64,000 bases of DNA from JBBATK01 sp044228285 (lineage in GTDB: Bacteria > Bacteroidota > Ignavibacteria > Kapaibacteriales > NICIL-2): contig JBGAVD010000001.1 of the NCBI GenBank assembly GCA_044228285.1, forward strand, positions 1-64,000, in the 5' to 3' direction. The notes beneath the pieces were generated by a model. It did no database searches, was not told where the DNA came from, and saw nothing but the letters and a program-made list of their open reading frames with translations. Below are positions 8,858 to 18,282 of the stretch, in pieces. Numbering within the stretch: the first letter of the stretch is position 1; every line of letters starts with the position of its first letter. A program made the translations under genes and the position numbers.

Positions 8858-10003
8858 TCAGTATTTTATGACACTCGTACGGTAGCTTTGATGAGTATCC
8901 TCAAGCTGAATGAAATAGACGCCACTGCTGAGGTTTTCCAGGTTTATTCGTAGTGGTGACTGAGGTGCAGAGTCGTTGCAGAGTTCAAATGATTGACACG
9001 CTCGCCCTTGTATGTCTAGTACTGTACAGTGTATGCTTCCTTGGTGTTCGTTGCTCCACTGGATCTCTACCATGTTGCCGAACTGTTTGCAGTGAATGTT
9101 GGGTTCTGTTTGGTTGAACTGAAGTGCTGAGAGGAGGCAAGCTTTGGGATGTTTGAGACTGATAATGAGAGTGTCTTTGGCAATCGCAAAGGACTCGACC
9201 TTATTGATGAGGTCAAGTGGCATGCCGAAAGGCGTCCAGCTTTGAGCCGTGTCTGTTGAGATGTAGAGGTCACTTTCAACTGAGGGACTGGTGAGCTGAT
9301 ATGCTAATGAGATAAGTTTATTATTGTCTGAGATAATTTGGGATAGACAATATCTCGTAAAGCTGTTAAAGGTGTGCACGGTAGTACTCGTCTTTAGGGA
9401 GTCATCGGAATACTGAAGATTTTCAGAAGACTGAGTCAGAGCATAGACACGTGTGCCGAGTGTACAGAACTGTGTTGGTCTTGACAACGCACTTGCGTGC
9501 CAAGTTTGTCCTGAATCGATAGAGTATTCGGCTGGTAAAGACTGCTCCGATCTAACAATGTAGCTCATGAGCGCGCCCCTAATAAAGTACGCACTTGTAT
9601 TTCCATGCGTTCCTTTTACTTGCCCATTTCGTACTGATCGTATGCCGCTAATAGTGGGAGAGGTGCCAAAAACCTGGCCTCCACAAATCAAAGAGTAAAA
9701 CACATCGGCGTTATCAACCCAAAGTTGATTGATCGCCTCAGTGCAGCCTTCACTCATAGGACTTTCACGTCCTGAGTAAAGCGTTGGCCTGTAAAATTCG
9801 GTCCAGTGCAATCCACAGTCTGTCGATGTCATGATGATTGTACCGTCCGGATTTATTCCATATAAAACTTGGCCATCCGAGACGATACCGTGCACGCAAC
9901 TATCAGCTACTATCTTCCACGGTAGTAGCTGCGCTGCACAAAGCGTCGGAAAGATCCAAACAAGGATGAGGACTGTGAGTCTGTAAAGTTTGCGACTGTG
10001 CAT
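8858..10003 (-). CDS. T9SS-secreted protein with BNR-like repeats
   Basis: A 381-residue secreted protein. A signal peptide (MHSRKLYRLTVLILVWIFP, cut near CAAQ) is followed by repeated Asp-box-like segments, for example STDCGLHWTEF, SIDSGQTWHAS and STDTAQSWTPF, typical of sialidase/sortilin-type beta propellers that bind or sit at surfaces. The last 75 residues are Ig-like and end SGVYFIQLEDTHQSYRTSVIKY-like, the T9SS sorting-domain pattern. The Asp boxes are structural and do not by themselves imply sialidase activity; no catalytic Arg triad is evident. It is smaller than the related 48.2-50.4 kb protein. The gene reads alone, about 100 nt downstream of the IgGFc-type gene pair. Confidence 0.8.
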   Translation of the reverse strand: MHSRKLYRLTVLILVWIFPTLCAAQLLPWKIVADSCVHGIVSDGQVLYGINPDGTIIMTSTDCGLHWTEFYRPTLYSGRESPMSEGCTEAINQLWVDNADVFYSLICGGQVFGTSPTISGIRSVRNGQVKGTHGNTSAYFIRGALMSYIVRSEQSLPAEYSIDSGQTWHASALSRPTQFCTLGTRVYALTQSSENLQYSDDSLKTSTTVHTFNSFTRYCLSQIISDNNKLISLAYQLTSPSVESDLYISTDTAQSWTPFGMPLDLINKVESFAIAKDTLIISLKHPKACLLSALQFNQTEPNIHCKQFGNMVEIQWSNEHQGSIHCTVLDIQGRACQSFELCNDSAPQSPLRINLENLSSGVYFIQLEDTHQSYRTSVIKY

Positions 10004-10102
10004 AGTGCAGGTCTTATGGAAATATCGTAGGCGTTGGCAACCTTAGCACGATAAACACTCCATGCTAGTCATGTTGTGTAGTTCAAAAGGTGCAGACCTA
10101 CA

Positions 10103-11281
10103 CTACTCATGAATGAGTTTGATGGTTTGACGCTGAGCGTTATGGCGTAGTTCTAGGATGTAGACTCCGGTTGATAGGCTACTGAGATCCAGAGGAAAAC
10201 TGTTCATATCGTATGAGATCTGCGTTTGATGCTGAACCTCACCAATAACATTATACAGAGTAAGTACATCACCACGAAGTAGCTGGCCCTGAATGGTGAG
10301 CACATCAACGCATGGCTGAGGATGTAGGTGTAATGGATGTTGTTGTTCCGAGGCGACATCGCTGACGATGTACGTTGCTTGTATCGACGACGTGTTCGTG
10401 CATCCAGTCAGGCGATTCGTTACCTGAACTGTGTATCGTCCGCTGTGACTTATCTCTATTGCTTCGCTCTCAACATTCTCAATCTTCTTGTCTGCATCAT
10501 ACCACCTAAAGGCAGCGTTTGTTTGTGCGAACGTTCGCAGAGTATTGGCTGTTTGTGTAATGAGTGGTTCTGCTGGTAAGGGGTTAACTTGAACTTGTAC
10601 GGTGCGTGCATCGGTGGCTCTGCCGTCGAGTGTATGTGCTGAAAGACTCAAGATTACGGTGGATGCCTTGGTGTAGACCATTCGCACAAGACGTGAAGTA
10701 TCGCCGGTTGACCATTTCAGGTTTTGGTAACCACTATCACAGTACATGATGAGCGTATCGCCAACACAGAGACTTGTGGTGTTGACATGAATAACCGGAC
10801 GTGTAACAGCCACGCGTGCAGGAAAAACAAACTCAAGAGTGGTGTCGTTACCTGAACGATCACATAAGGTTAGGTAGGCGCGACCTTCCTTCTCAGGGTC
10901 AATGGGTAGGAGCGACCAATTGCAGCGATCCTTTGAATCTGAGAGGATTGGATCGGCTGTCAAGCTGACATTGGTACTACCATAGTTTAAAAAGAGTTTA
11001 GCAAGATTGGATCGGGTGCCTTGGTCTGCAGGTCCATCAATTGCCTTACCATCAACTGAGCTGTCCGTGCGAACAAAGCTAACTTTCGGAGCTTGCGTGT
11101 CCGAAGCAAAACGGAGATCAAGCATCATGTGTGCTGCTGGAGTTCCAAATCCGACTGCTTGGTCGCTGCCGTGCGAGTAGCAGCCTATGGGTGTATTTGA
11201 GCGTAGACAGAAAGTTCCTAGAGTGTTTAGAAGGAGCTCTTTGTAGGCGTAGCGCTTAGAGTTGTCACCCGTGTTGAACAC
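10103..11281 (-). CDS. C-terminal half of an interrupted IgGFc-binding-type T9SS protein
   Basis: A 392-codon frame that would begin at a GTG (11281). It has no signal peptide, starts inside a domain, and is in exactly the same frame as the 11333-12604 gene upstream. Only a TAG and 17 sense codons separate the two, so this is the distal part of one gene of about 833 codons. It contains Ig-like/adhesion segments (SLCVGDTLIMYCDSGYQNL, ISHSGRYTVQVTNRLTGC) and ends in a T9SS sorting domain (LHPQPCVDVLTIQ... STGVYILELRHNAQR). If not read through, this part is untranslated or unsecreted and the protein is lost as a T9SS cargo. The GTG has no convincing ribosome-binding site, supporting the view that it is not a separate gene. 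Confidence 0.75.
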   Translation of the reverse strand: MFNTGDNSKRYAYKELLLNTLGTFCLRSNTPIGCYSHGSDQAVGFGTPAAHMMLDLRFASDTQAPKVSFVRTDSSVDGKAIDGPADQGTRSNLAKLFLNYGSTNVSLTADPILSDSKDRCNWSLLPIDPEKEGRAYLTLCDRSGNDTTLEFVFPARVAVTRPVIHVNTTSLCVGDTLIMYCDSGYQNLKWSTGDTSRLVRMVYTKASTVILSLSAHTLDGRATDARTVQVQVNPLPAEPLITQTANTLRTFAQTNAAFRWYDADKKIENVESEAIEISHSGRYTVQVTNRLTGCTNTSSIQATYIVSDVASEQQHPLHLHPQPCVDVLTIQGQLLRGDVLTLYNVIGEVQHQTQISYDMNSFPLDLSSLSTGVYILELRHNAQRQTIKLIHE

Positions 11282-11332
11282 ATCAGCAATAGGTACTGCA
11301 GAGCCAGCGATACTCGAAAACTTCTGCCATTC

Positions 11333-12604
11333 CTACTCTTCACCTTTGGGAAATGCCATTTCCAAGTCGTCAGGAATCGTCCCATCATTCGATAGCTGAA
11401 AAACAACTCCAATGCGATTGTCACTAAAGCTATACCCGTGCTTGTTAGAGCTCGGTACACAGTACAGCATAGGCGAGAACTGTTCAGCGCTCACGATATT
11501 CATTTGATAGGCGTCTGGGTGCTCGGAAGCGCCAAAGACCGTCATGGCAATCGGCTTCGTGGAACTATAGCAGCTTGCAACATTCGCTGCACCATTGGTG
11601 TACTGAGAAATGTAACCTGTCCCCTCTTTGCCGCCGGCAGTTTGGATGACTCTGGAAAAAGAACCGTTGAAGTGAATCGGCGCATTCGCGCTCGATGCAA
11701 AGAGCTTCATGGCGTACGAATTATTGTCGTCAATATTTCGCGGCACAAGAAGTGTTTTGCCCCACGCAAAAGTGGGCACTTGCATCTCAACGATATAATC
11801 AACTTGAGCCACTTGAGTAGCAGGAATGAAAGCATCTAAGTGTCCGCATATCACGGCTACGCGATGGCTCGCTCTAATGACTGTTCCACTCATATCTCCG
11901 TTCCACGGTTTGCGTTTCGTTGCCATGAAGTACACATCGCCTCGATTCAGCACAACCTGAGCTACGCCGCCATTGGTAAGGCCCGCCATTGTGGTTACTT
12001 CAGCGTTTCCACCGAGAGTGATATCTACTTTTGTTTCGTTCTCTGTTGCGACGATAAGGATCTGCGCCGGGCGATTCTCTACATTATTGCTGGTGCCAAA
12101 GACCCACGATTGATCGTTCGCCGTTGCACAGATATACTCTGTTCCTAGCGACTCAACAGGATACACGATGAATGTTTCCGCAGTGTACTTGCAATTATCA
12201 ACCGCGGTAACGGTGATTGGAAACTCTGCACTGACATGAACTCCGTGTCCAGGATATACTTGATCAACGGGAGCAGGAGTGAGCCAACTTCCTTTGAAGA
12301 GAAATGCTATCGAGGTAGGTATCTCATACTCAAGGAGTTCGTTTGCTTTTATACGCAAGGTCTGTGTAAACGCACCATTGTTCGACTCGACGATAACATT
12401 GCAGTCTACAGGGCATGCCATATACAACAAGGTGTGCGCAACATGGCCTCCGTAATCCACACTCGGAAAACTCAAGTAGAACTCTTTTCCCATGGTACTC
12501 AATCGATTCGCTTGTGATAAACGAACTGGTTGATCAAGTGCAAATGCACTGAAACACATGCTGAAGACAAAACATGCCACTATAATGAATAGAGGTGTTC
12601 TCAT
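11333..12604 (-). CDS. N-terminal half of an IgGFc-binding-type protein, ended by an in-frame TAG
   Basis: 423 residues with a signal peptide (MRTPLFIIVACFVFSMCFS, cut near AFA) and an IgGFc-binding-protein N-terminal-like domain (GKEFYLSFPSVDYGG, TAVDNCKYTAETFIVYPVESLGTEYI, ANVASCYSSTKPIAMTVFGAS), a domain found in secreted Bacteroidota proteins. The frame stops at TAG (11335-11333) after FPKGEE but continues without a shift as EWQKFSSIAGSAVPIADV into the next frame, which carries the missing T9SS sorting domain. As written, the product would enter the periplasm but lack the outer-membrane export signal. A single substitution (such as CAG or AAG to TAG) or a base-call error explains it. AAGGAA lies just upstream of the ATG. 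Confidence 0.8.
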   Translation of the reverse strand: MRTPLFIIVACFVFSMCFSAFALDQPVRLSQANRLSTMGKEFYLSFPSVDYGGHVAHTLLYMACPVDCNVIVESNNGAFTQTLRIKANELLEYEIPTSIAFLFKGSWLTPAPVDQVYPGHGVHVSAEFPITVTAVDNCKYTAETFIVYPVESLGTEYICATANDQSWVFGTSNNVENRPAQILIVATENETKVDITLGGNAEVTTMAGLTNGGVAQVVLNRGDVYFMATKRKPWNGDMSGTVIRASHRVAVICGHLDAFIPATQVAQVDYIVEMQVPTFAWGKTLLVPRNIDDNNSYAMKLFASSANAPIHFNGSFSRVIQTAGGKEGTGYISQYTNGAANVASCYSSTKPIAMTVFGASEHPDAYQMNIVSAEQFSPMLYCVPSSNKHGYSFSDNRIGVVFQLSNDGTIPDDLEMAFPKGEE

Positions 12605-12793
12605 GTTCCTTGCTTTCTTATCAATGGTACGCTGAATAAGAGGAAAATATAGGGGGCTTTATATCCACCACAATGAGAATTATCAGATTCATATAGGCTT
12701 GCACGTACTTTTATACCAATACGCTTTGACGCCCGCTGCCTGTCCATCTTATGGATATACCTTTAAGTCCTATACGCTGTGCAACGACGGTTA

Positions 12794-12908
12794 TGCCGAC
12801 AGGTGGAGATCCTCACGCCGAGGTGCTGAGCTAGATTTGTGCTGCTCAGCGGCTCAGCGTGAGGCTGGTATTGCCGACGGGTGGAGATCCTCACGCAGAG
12901 GCGCTGAG
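12794..12908. repeat. Short direct and inverted repeat
   Basis: A 37-bp segment (12794-12830) is repeated at 12872-12908 with about four mismatches. Between them, 12844-12864 is an imperfect inverted copy of 12811-12831 (CCTCACGC...GCTGAGC), so the stretch can fold into a stem. It lies in a 500-bp gap (12605-13104) with no gene; nothing else is seen there. Confidence 0.7.
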
Positions 12909-13104
12909 CGAGTGTTATAGTTCGCGGCAGTTCTAAGTGAGTCTGTTAATGCTTATAGTTGATAGATCGACCAAGACAAAATCTCAAAGTGGGTGCTTTT
13001 CTAGACACGTATGGGCTGATATTGCTTCATACTATCCAAGCAGATGAACCCTCCAGCAGAACGCTGGAACTATCAATGGGAATTAATGTTTATTGCAAGA
13101 GATG

Positions 13105-14247
13105 CTACCGTACAGTGACAAAGATCACTTTCGGTACGGCTTTGCCGTACGAAATGTCACCACCCAGCGTGAGGTTGACGTTTCCTTTTGGGTTGTCTTT
13201 GAAGAAGACAGCATAGCGTACCTTTACGATCGGCAAGTTCGGTAGAGGAGTCACACTTTGTGTGATGACAACACGATCACTTGGAATGCTCATTGGTGGA
13301 ATTAGCTTCGGTACGAAGACTCCTTTGCCCCTGACGGTGTAGTTAACGTTTAAGACAACAGTATCGCCGAAAGTAACGGTGCTGAAAGGTTCGACGCTCG
13401 AAACCACATAGCCTGCGATCTCTACGCCAAAGCCATTACGATTTCCATTGAAATCCACCTGCCGTCCTGTGTTGATGTAGGTGGGATAAATGCCGACCCC
13501 TTCATCATCCACATTCGGTAGAGCCTCCGCAGGTACACTAACTGTAAAGGTTGTCGATTTGTTTGAGGCGCTTAGCGTGGGATTAGATGAGGAGATTGTT
13601 GGTTTTGTAGCTTGGGTAGAATTGTAGATCGCGTTCATCGAAAAACTCTGATTCGCTTTGATACCGTTCACAGTCATGAGATTCGTTTTGGACTCACCTG
13701 GCGCAATAACGAGATTCTCGAACTGAAATGTCGGGGTGATGTCTGGTGCTGCAATACTGATAATAATGTAAAGCTCAATTTCTCGAGGACGATCCAGCGT
13801 CGACTTGTTTGCAACGATCTTCACGGGGTAGATTCCATTCACCGCTTGGTCTTCGCTCCCGTTGAAGGTTACGGTCATCGTTGTAGTAGACTGGGTCTCG
13901 GATTGGTGCACGGGATTGAAAGTCACCAAAACAAACGAAGGAAGAATACCACTAGCATCAACCACCTTCCAGTCGATGCCTACATAGGGTGTAAACTTAT
14001 CTTTCACTGCCTCATTGGGGTCGTATTCGCCGAGGCTAAGAGTATAGGTAGTTGGAGCTTTAACAACGTTGATGCTGTGAGTAAGTCTCCCGCCCAGTCG
14101 TATTTCTTGCGAAATGGACGGGCCCTCAACTTTGATAACGTCATAGCCTTCGTATGCCGCGACTTGTTGGTCTGTGCAGCTAGAGAAAAAAGGTAGAAGC
14201 GCAACAATTGCTGCGATAACGAGGAGCGAACGTAGTACCGATTTCAT
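13105..14247 (-). CDS. Hypothetical lipoprotein with Ig-like domains
   Basis: 380 residues beginning with a lipoprotein signal (MKSVLRSLLVIAAIVALLPFFSSC), so it is probably lipid-anchored at Cys24. The rest is rich in beta strands, with two or three Ig-like segments, for example PTFQFENLVIAPGESKTNL and NPTLSASNKSTTFTVSVPAE. I do not recognise a named family and see no catalytic motif. The following stretch on the same strand (14248-14767) has no gene, and the downstream gap before the IgGFc-type gene is 500 bp, so it is likely a single-gene unit. It could be an adhesin or a structural surface protein; that is inference from strand content only. Confidence 0.7.
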   Translation of the reverse strand: MKSVLRSLLVIAAIVALLPFFSSCTDQQVAAYEGYDVIKVEGPSISQEIRLGGRLTHSINVVKAPTTYTLSLGEYDPNEAVKDKFTPYVGIDWKVVDASGILPSFVLVTFNPVHQSETQSTTTMTVTFNGSEDQAVNGIYPVKIVANKSTLDRPREIELYIIISIAAPDITPTFQFENLVIAPGESKTNLMTVNGIKANQSFSMNAIYNSTQATKPTISSSNPTLSASNKSTTFTVSVPAEALPNVDDEGVGIYPTYINTGRQVDFNGNRNGFGVEIAGYVVSSVEPFSTVTFGDTVVLNVNYTVRGKGVFVPKLIPPMSIPSDRVVITQSVTPLPNLPIVKVRYAVFFKDNPKGNVNLTLGGDISYGKAVPKVIFVTVR

Positions 14248-14767
14248 ACGCGGATTCTCACTATGTGTGGTAAAGCTTAGAACGTGACGACAGTTGAACC
14301 TAGCCAGCCGATAAGCTTGAGTAGGAATGTGTGTTCAATAATTCTCGCTAAGAACGGAGTCGCATTTGAGGAAATGAGCGATCATATAATACCCATCATG
14401 ACCTACGCTCTGTATCTGTGTTGTGGGGCAGTTCTATCTCCTCGACTGCTCTTCCAAACTGCTTTCGAAGCATCGGCATACACGCTGTACTGTCAGCCAG
14501 GTAAATCAGTATAATAGTAGTCCCCGGGGATGCGTGAGGAACGCCTCTACTCAAATATATAAATAAGGCAGCTATATCTAAAATATAGTGCTTGCAATTT
14601 ATGGAACCTGATTCCATGGACATTCTTTATCTCAGGATCGGGCTGAGAGTGTTATCCAATCTTGCTCTTTAGAATAGGAACTGCGTTCCTTCAGTCTCCG
14701 ACATGAGGCCCAGACTGTTGAGATGGAGGAGTAGTAGTCACTGTGTTGAGCAGAGAATGATCGAATG
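14248..14767. other. No gene seen
   Basis: A gap of about 520 bp between two leftward genes. Short frames exist on both strands but none has a sensible start, composition or recognisable content. The half near 14770 is read out of frame from the neighbouring gene. Confidence 0.5.
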
Positions 14768-15292
14768 CTATTTCCGTGTCCACTTTGAATCATCCAAACG
14801 ATACTCCATGCTGTAGTCCTCATCATCACTCGGCGATACAAAACGCGCCACTGTGCCGTTTTGACGAAAGTTCCACTTTTCGTCGTACTTACCGTTGTTG
14901 TCCCAATCAACTTTGATGCGATTCCAGCTGCTAAAACCTTTGTTCTTGTCGCATCGTATATCGAGCTTGATGGAGCCTTTTCGTACTGTGCGTTTGATGG
15001 AGCCGTTATCGTCCTCCTTGCCCAAGCTGATGGGATCCTTTTGCAATCCTAAGATCTCGCGCTCGATGTCACTCAGTGCTAACTCTTGCTCGCCGTAACG
15101 AGGTTTCTCGTTTGAGCTTGTGCTCGAGCCTCTCTGTTTGGACATTGCCTGTTGCGTTGCCATGTCGCCATCTGGCGATGCTTGGTCTGTGTGCTCAGAC
15201 GTGCTGCAGCTTCGTATCAAAACGACCAGGGCAATGACGGGAATGCCTATGAATGCGCCTGTGCGAATAGCTGCGAAGGTTTTGTATTTCAT
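14768..15292 (-). CDS. Small membrane- or lipid-anchored protein
   Basis: 174 residues with one hydrophobic N-terminal segment (TGAFIGIPVIALVVLIRSC) followed by a polar linker rich in Ser, Gln and Glu, then a C-terminal beta-rich part with Asp/Asn/Gly loops (IKVDWDNNGKYDEKWNF, VSPSDDEDYSMEYRLDD) that resembles EF-hand-like or secreted strand domains. The Cys right after the hydrophobic stretch could be lipidated, but the preceding RS does not make a good lipobox, so a plain membrane anchor is as likely. Its ATG overlaps the stop of the glycosyltransferase gene upstream by 4 bp, so they are translationally coupled. Function unknown. Confidence 0.7.
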   Translation of the reverse strand: MKYKTFAAIRTGAFIGIPVIALVVLIRSCSTSEHTDQASPDGDMATQQAMSKQRGSSTSSNEKPRYGEQELALSDIEREILGLQKDPISLGKEDDNGSIKRTVRKGSIKLDIRCDKNKGFSSWNRIKVDWDNNGKYDEKWNFRQNGTVARFVSPSDDEDYSMEYRLDDSKWTRK

Positions 15293-16752
15293 GATTTCAA
15301 CGTCCTCTCTTCGTAATCGTTAGGGGGCTGGATGATAAACTGCTTTGCCTGTGTCGCGACATCATGCGCAGCATGAGGTAAATGTTTCATCGCACGCACT
15401 GCGCGTAGAGCATCCTTTAGACTGCGATTGTTCGCTGCTGCAAACTCTACTAGTTCCTCGGCAAGCGCTGCGCGTTCTTCTGCTTGACTCAATGATGCGA
15501 CAACATCTTCTGAAAGCTGACGGGCTGCAAGCTTGCCTAGTTCGGCAAGGAGCTCACAATAGTGGTGCTCCTCAGCTAAGCTCAAGCTCTTGCTCTCTAG
15601 GGCCGCGTGCTGTAGAACTTCCACTGCTTCTTCAACAATGTTGTGTGGAACAGCAGTGCACAAGATTTCTTTGGCTGCGTCGATGGCGTGGTTGCGTGGG
15701 ACGGCGCGGCAGGCGTTGAACGACATCTCATCGCGCCTTCCAAGGATAGTCTGCAACTGCGATGTGAGTGATTGTACCTCCATGCTCGTAGCAAGCAATC
15801 CTGCACCTTTGTCAGCATGCTGCTGCGCACGCAAGAACTGATCGTCGTACTTGCGTTCTTGAGGAAGGAACAGACAAGGTATGCCGCAGTGTAGAAGCTC
15901 GTTCACAGAGTTGAAACCGCCCGCTGTGAGTGCGCAATCGAAGGCATTAAAGAATTCCATCATCAGCAAACGTTGTGTCCACCGGATATTCGCTGCATGC
16001 ACTTCCGCACCGCGGTATAAAGGACCCGCACCGATCACAAAGATATAGTCAGGATTGCGCGCTGCTAGATCGCGAAAGAGCTGTAGAAGTTGCTCGGCAT
16101 TGGCGTCGCCTCCACCGCCGACAGTACAGTAGATCACGGTGGCGTCCTGCGGGATATCGAGTTGCCTGCGCGCAGTGTATCGATCAGCTATCTCGTTGTT
16201 GGAGCGAATGAGAATCTCGCCGACGCTGCTCACGCGATCTCTGCACTCGTCTGGCACCAGCGGCGCTGTAGCGCCGTGTTCAGAAGGAACGATGATGCGA
16301 TGATATGCACGTAACACTGATTGAAAGGAAGAGTGTTCGGCGATCTCTGCTTTCACAGCGCGGTACATAAACACGTTGCGTTGTCCGAAGTCGAGAATGT
16401 CGTAGAGCTCATTGAAAGAGCCAGAGGGAAAAGTGTCGACAACCAGAATATCCGGCGACAACACATTAACGGCATTCCAGATCCACTGCTTTGCCATTTT
16501 TCGGTAGCGGTGTGGGGCTATGCGTGTTTGTGCGACAGAGTTCTTGCTGGGAATTTTGAACGACGCAAAGCCGTGTGCATAGCAGAGTGCGTCGCTTTCA
16601 CTCGAAGTGAGAAAGCTGATTTCGCTGGCGATGCCAGCGCTGCTCGCAATGCGACGTATGTGACGACTCACTGCGCAGAGTCGAGTGAGGTGTCCGAGAC
16701 CTAAGCCGTTCACCGCATAATTCACAATGCGTAAGGGATGCTTGCTCTGCAT
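15289..16752 (-). CDS. GT28/MurG-like glycosyltransferase
   Basis: About 487 residues. The N-terminal half has the GT-B pattern of the MurG-like and COG4671 predicted glycosyltransferases: YAVNGLGLGHLTRLCAVSRHI near the start (Gly-rich loop with His), then VVDTFPSGSFNEL. The C-terminal GT-B domain has VIYCTVGGGGDANAEQLL, FVIGAGP and the nucleotide-sugar-binding stretch FDCALTAGGFNSVNELLHCGIPCLFLPQ. The last 130 residues are an extra helical region not typical of MurG. I prefer the start at 16752, which overlaps the upstream stop as TAATG; another ATG lies at 16770. It is the middle gene of a tightly coupled three-gene operon with a coiled-coil protein and a small anchored protein. The sugar and acceptor are unknown. 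Confidence 0.8.
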   Translation of the reverse strand: MQSKHPLRIVNYAVNGLGLGHLTRLCAVSRHIRRIASSAGIASEISFLTSSESDALCYAHGFASFKIPSKNSVAQTRIAPHRYRKMAKQWIWNAVNVLSPDILVVDTFPSGSFNELYDILDFGQRNVFMYRAVKAEIAEHSSFQSVLRAYHRIIVPSEHGATAPLVPDECRDRVSSVGEILIRSNNEIADRYTARRQLDIPQDATVIYCTVGGGGDANAEQLLQLFRDLAARNPDYIFVIGAGPLYRGAEVHAANIRWTQRLLMMEFFNAFDCALTAGGFNSVNELLHCGIPCLFLPQERKYDDQFLRAQQHADKGAGLLATSMEVQSLTSQLQTILGRRDEMSFNACRAVPRNHAIDAAKEILCTAVPHNIVEEAVEVLQHAALESKSLSLAEEHHYCELLAELGKLAARQLSEDVVASLSQAEERAALAEELVEFAAANNRSLKDALRAVRAMKHLPHAAHDVATQAKQFIIQPPNDYEERTLKS

Positions 16753-18014
16753 TAGCTGACGTCGCTCCAACCACCGGATTGAGTGTCGGAATCGTTGAAT
16801 GATGAATCGCGTTCGTAGTCGTAGTCTGGATGCGCATTATAGTAGCTGCTCACTTCAGGAATGAAGTTGCCATCAAGGCGTCCGTCGGTCATTACGTCCC
16901 ACCAGAGGAATTCCTGGAACAACGAAGGACGATAGTAGTCGTTGAACACATAGATGGTTTCGCCCATACGATTGTAGCGATTGTAAGCTCGACTATAGCG
17001 TTCGTTGCCGAAGCGATGCGCGAACTGTTCTTCGCTAAACTGCTTGTTGCGGAAGCGATGACGATCGCTTTCATAACGGTTCTTTTCCATGCGTAGCTTG
17101 TCTGCGCGTTGATTCAGATCACTAACATCTGCCGAGATCTTCACACTGAGCTGCTCTAAGTATTCGATCTGGTGCTTCATTCCATCAATGACTGCATAGA
17201 GCTTCAGCGCATCTGCGCCATTAGGCAGGACGTTAGCCGAGGCGTCCTTGCGAGCCTCCATAAACATCAGGAGCTCTTTACCCACGTCTAAACGAAGTCC
17301 GTCCACCAAGTGTCCGAGCTCTGCTACATCGCGATCATGTTCCTGCACCTTTGCTTGCACGCGTTGAAGTTGAGAGCGTAGATCAGCAAGGGACTCTGAC
17401 AAGGTCTTGGTCTGATTGCGAAGCTCCGAGTATCTCGAGGCGACATCTAAGAACGACTCAGTACCAAGTTGTTCGAGTATGTAATCAGCGGCCTTCCAGT
17501 CCTGCAGGTATTCGCTATTGAAGAATCGCATGAAGCCTGTGTGCGCATAGCGATCCGTGCCATAGCCAGATGCAATCAGATGTTGGATGCGAGGCATAGC
17601 ATTCATGGTGTCGAGCTCTCGTTGCAATCGCGCAACCATGGGTTCGAGCTCTTCAATTTGCGAGCTAATCACACCGGAGCGAGGCGCTGTCAATGCGCTG
17701 CGTTTTTGATACTCCTCATCAGCTTCAACATCGCGGATCTCCGTTTGTAACTGTTGTTGTCGAGACACCATAGACGACCACAACTGTTCCAGGCGTGGAG
17801 CGCTTATGGTAGTGGAGAGCTGTTTCAGAGAGGATTCATCAAGCGAGGGGAGAACCGTCGCACAAAGATTCGAGTAACTATCATTCAAGCGCTGTTGTAA
17901 CTCCTGTCGCCGATTCTGATTCTGCGTGATCAGGTTCTGAAGGTTCGTCCTCTCGCTTGCATATGCTTCGAGCTGCGTAGCAGCTCGGTTAATAAAATCA
18001 TCAACAGAATACAT
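16752..18014 (-). CDS. Coiled-coil protein of unknown function
   Basis: 420 residues, mostly heptad-rich helix: about residues 10-50, 85-135, 190-250 and 275-320 look like coiled coil (ERTNLQNLITQNQNRRQELQ; SESLADLRSQLQRVQAKVQE). A region around 140-185 (YGTDRYAHTGFMRFFNSEYL) interrupts the coils, and the C-terminus (residues 330-420) is aromatic and acidic (YSRAYNRYNRMGETIYVFNDYY) with a low-complexity end. No signal peptide or membrane segment is present, so it is likely cytosolic. It is the first gene of the operon with the GT28-like enzyme and overlaps it by the TAATG junction. A TACTTTTG element lies 31-38 nt upstream. I do not recognise the family. Confidence 0.75.
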   Translation of the reverse strand: MYSVDDFINRAATQLEAYASERTNLQNLITQNQNRRQELQQRLNDSYSNLCATVLPSLDESSLKQLSTTISAPRLEQLWSSMVSRQQQLQTEIRDVEADEEYQKRSALTAPRSGVISSQIEELEPMVARLQRELDTMNAMPRIQHLIASGYGTDRYAHTGFMRFFNSEYLQDWKAADYILEQLGTESFLDVASRYSELRNQTKTLSESLADLRSQLQRVQAKVQEHDRDVAELGHLVDGLRLDVGKELLMFMEARKDASANVLPNGADALKLYAVIDGMKHQIEYLEQLSVKISADVSDLNQRADKLRMEKNRYESDRHRFRNKQFSEEQFAHRFGNERYSRAYNRYNRMGETIYVFNDYYRPSLFQEFLWWDVMTDGRLDGNFIPEVSSYYNAHPDYDYERDSSFNDSDTQSGGWSDVS

Positions 18015-18044
18015 TCATCAGGCTCCGTGGTGATGCTCTAGATA

Positions 18045-18052
18045 CAAAAGTA
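18045..18052 (-). promoter_or_regulatory. Possible -7 promoter element (TACTTTTG)
   Basis: TACTTTTG on the leftward strand fits the Bacteroidota TAnnTTTG consensus and lies 31-38 nt upstream of the coiled-coil operon's ATG. No TTTG is found at the -33 position, so support is moderate. Confidence 0.4.
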
Positions 18053-18249
18053 CGGGATAGAGTTGCTACGGTGGTGGAAGGGGATAGTTACAGAGCTGAC
18101 TGAAGCAAGCGCGCGCTCAGCTCAACTTCCTCTTGTGTCAACCGTTGTTCACAGACCCTGATGCAGCCCCCAAACACTCAATAGCAATCTGGCATGGTGT
18201 CTGATAATCCGTGCAAATGGAGGCTAACACTCAAGCTACACATATACAA

Positions 18250-18282
18250 ACAAAAGCCCGAAATTCATTGAATTTCGGGCTT
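18250..18282 (-). terminator. Terminator of the beta-propeller lipoprotein gene
   Basis: A perfect 13-bp stem (18254-18266 with 18270-18282, 3-nt loop), followed on the leftward strand by TTTTGTTTG. It lies 260 nt beyond the lipoprotein stop. The rest of the gap 18053-18541 shows nothing. Confidence 0.8.

Noticed and set aside
10103..12604. General recoding of TAG as a sense codon
   Set aside because: The porin ends with TAG right after a normal barrel C-terminus and before its terminator, so TAG is a working stop here.
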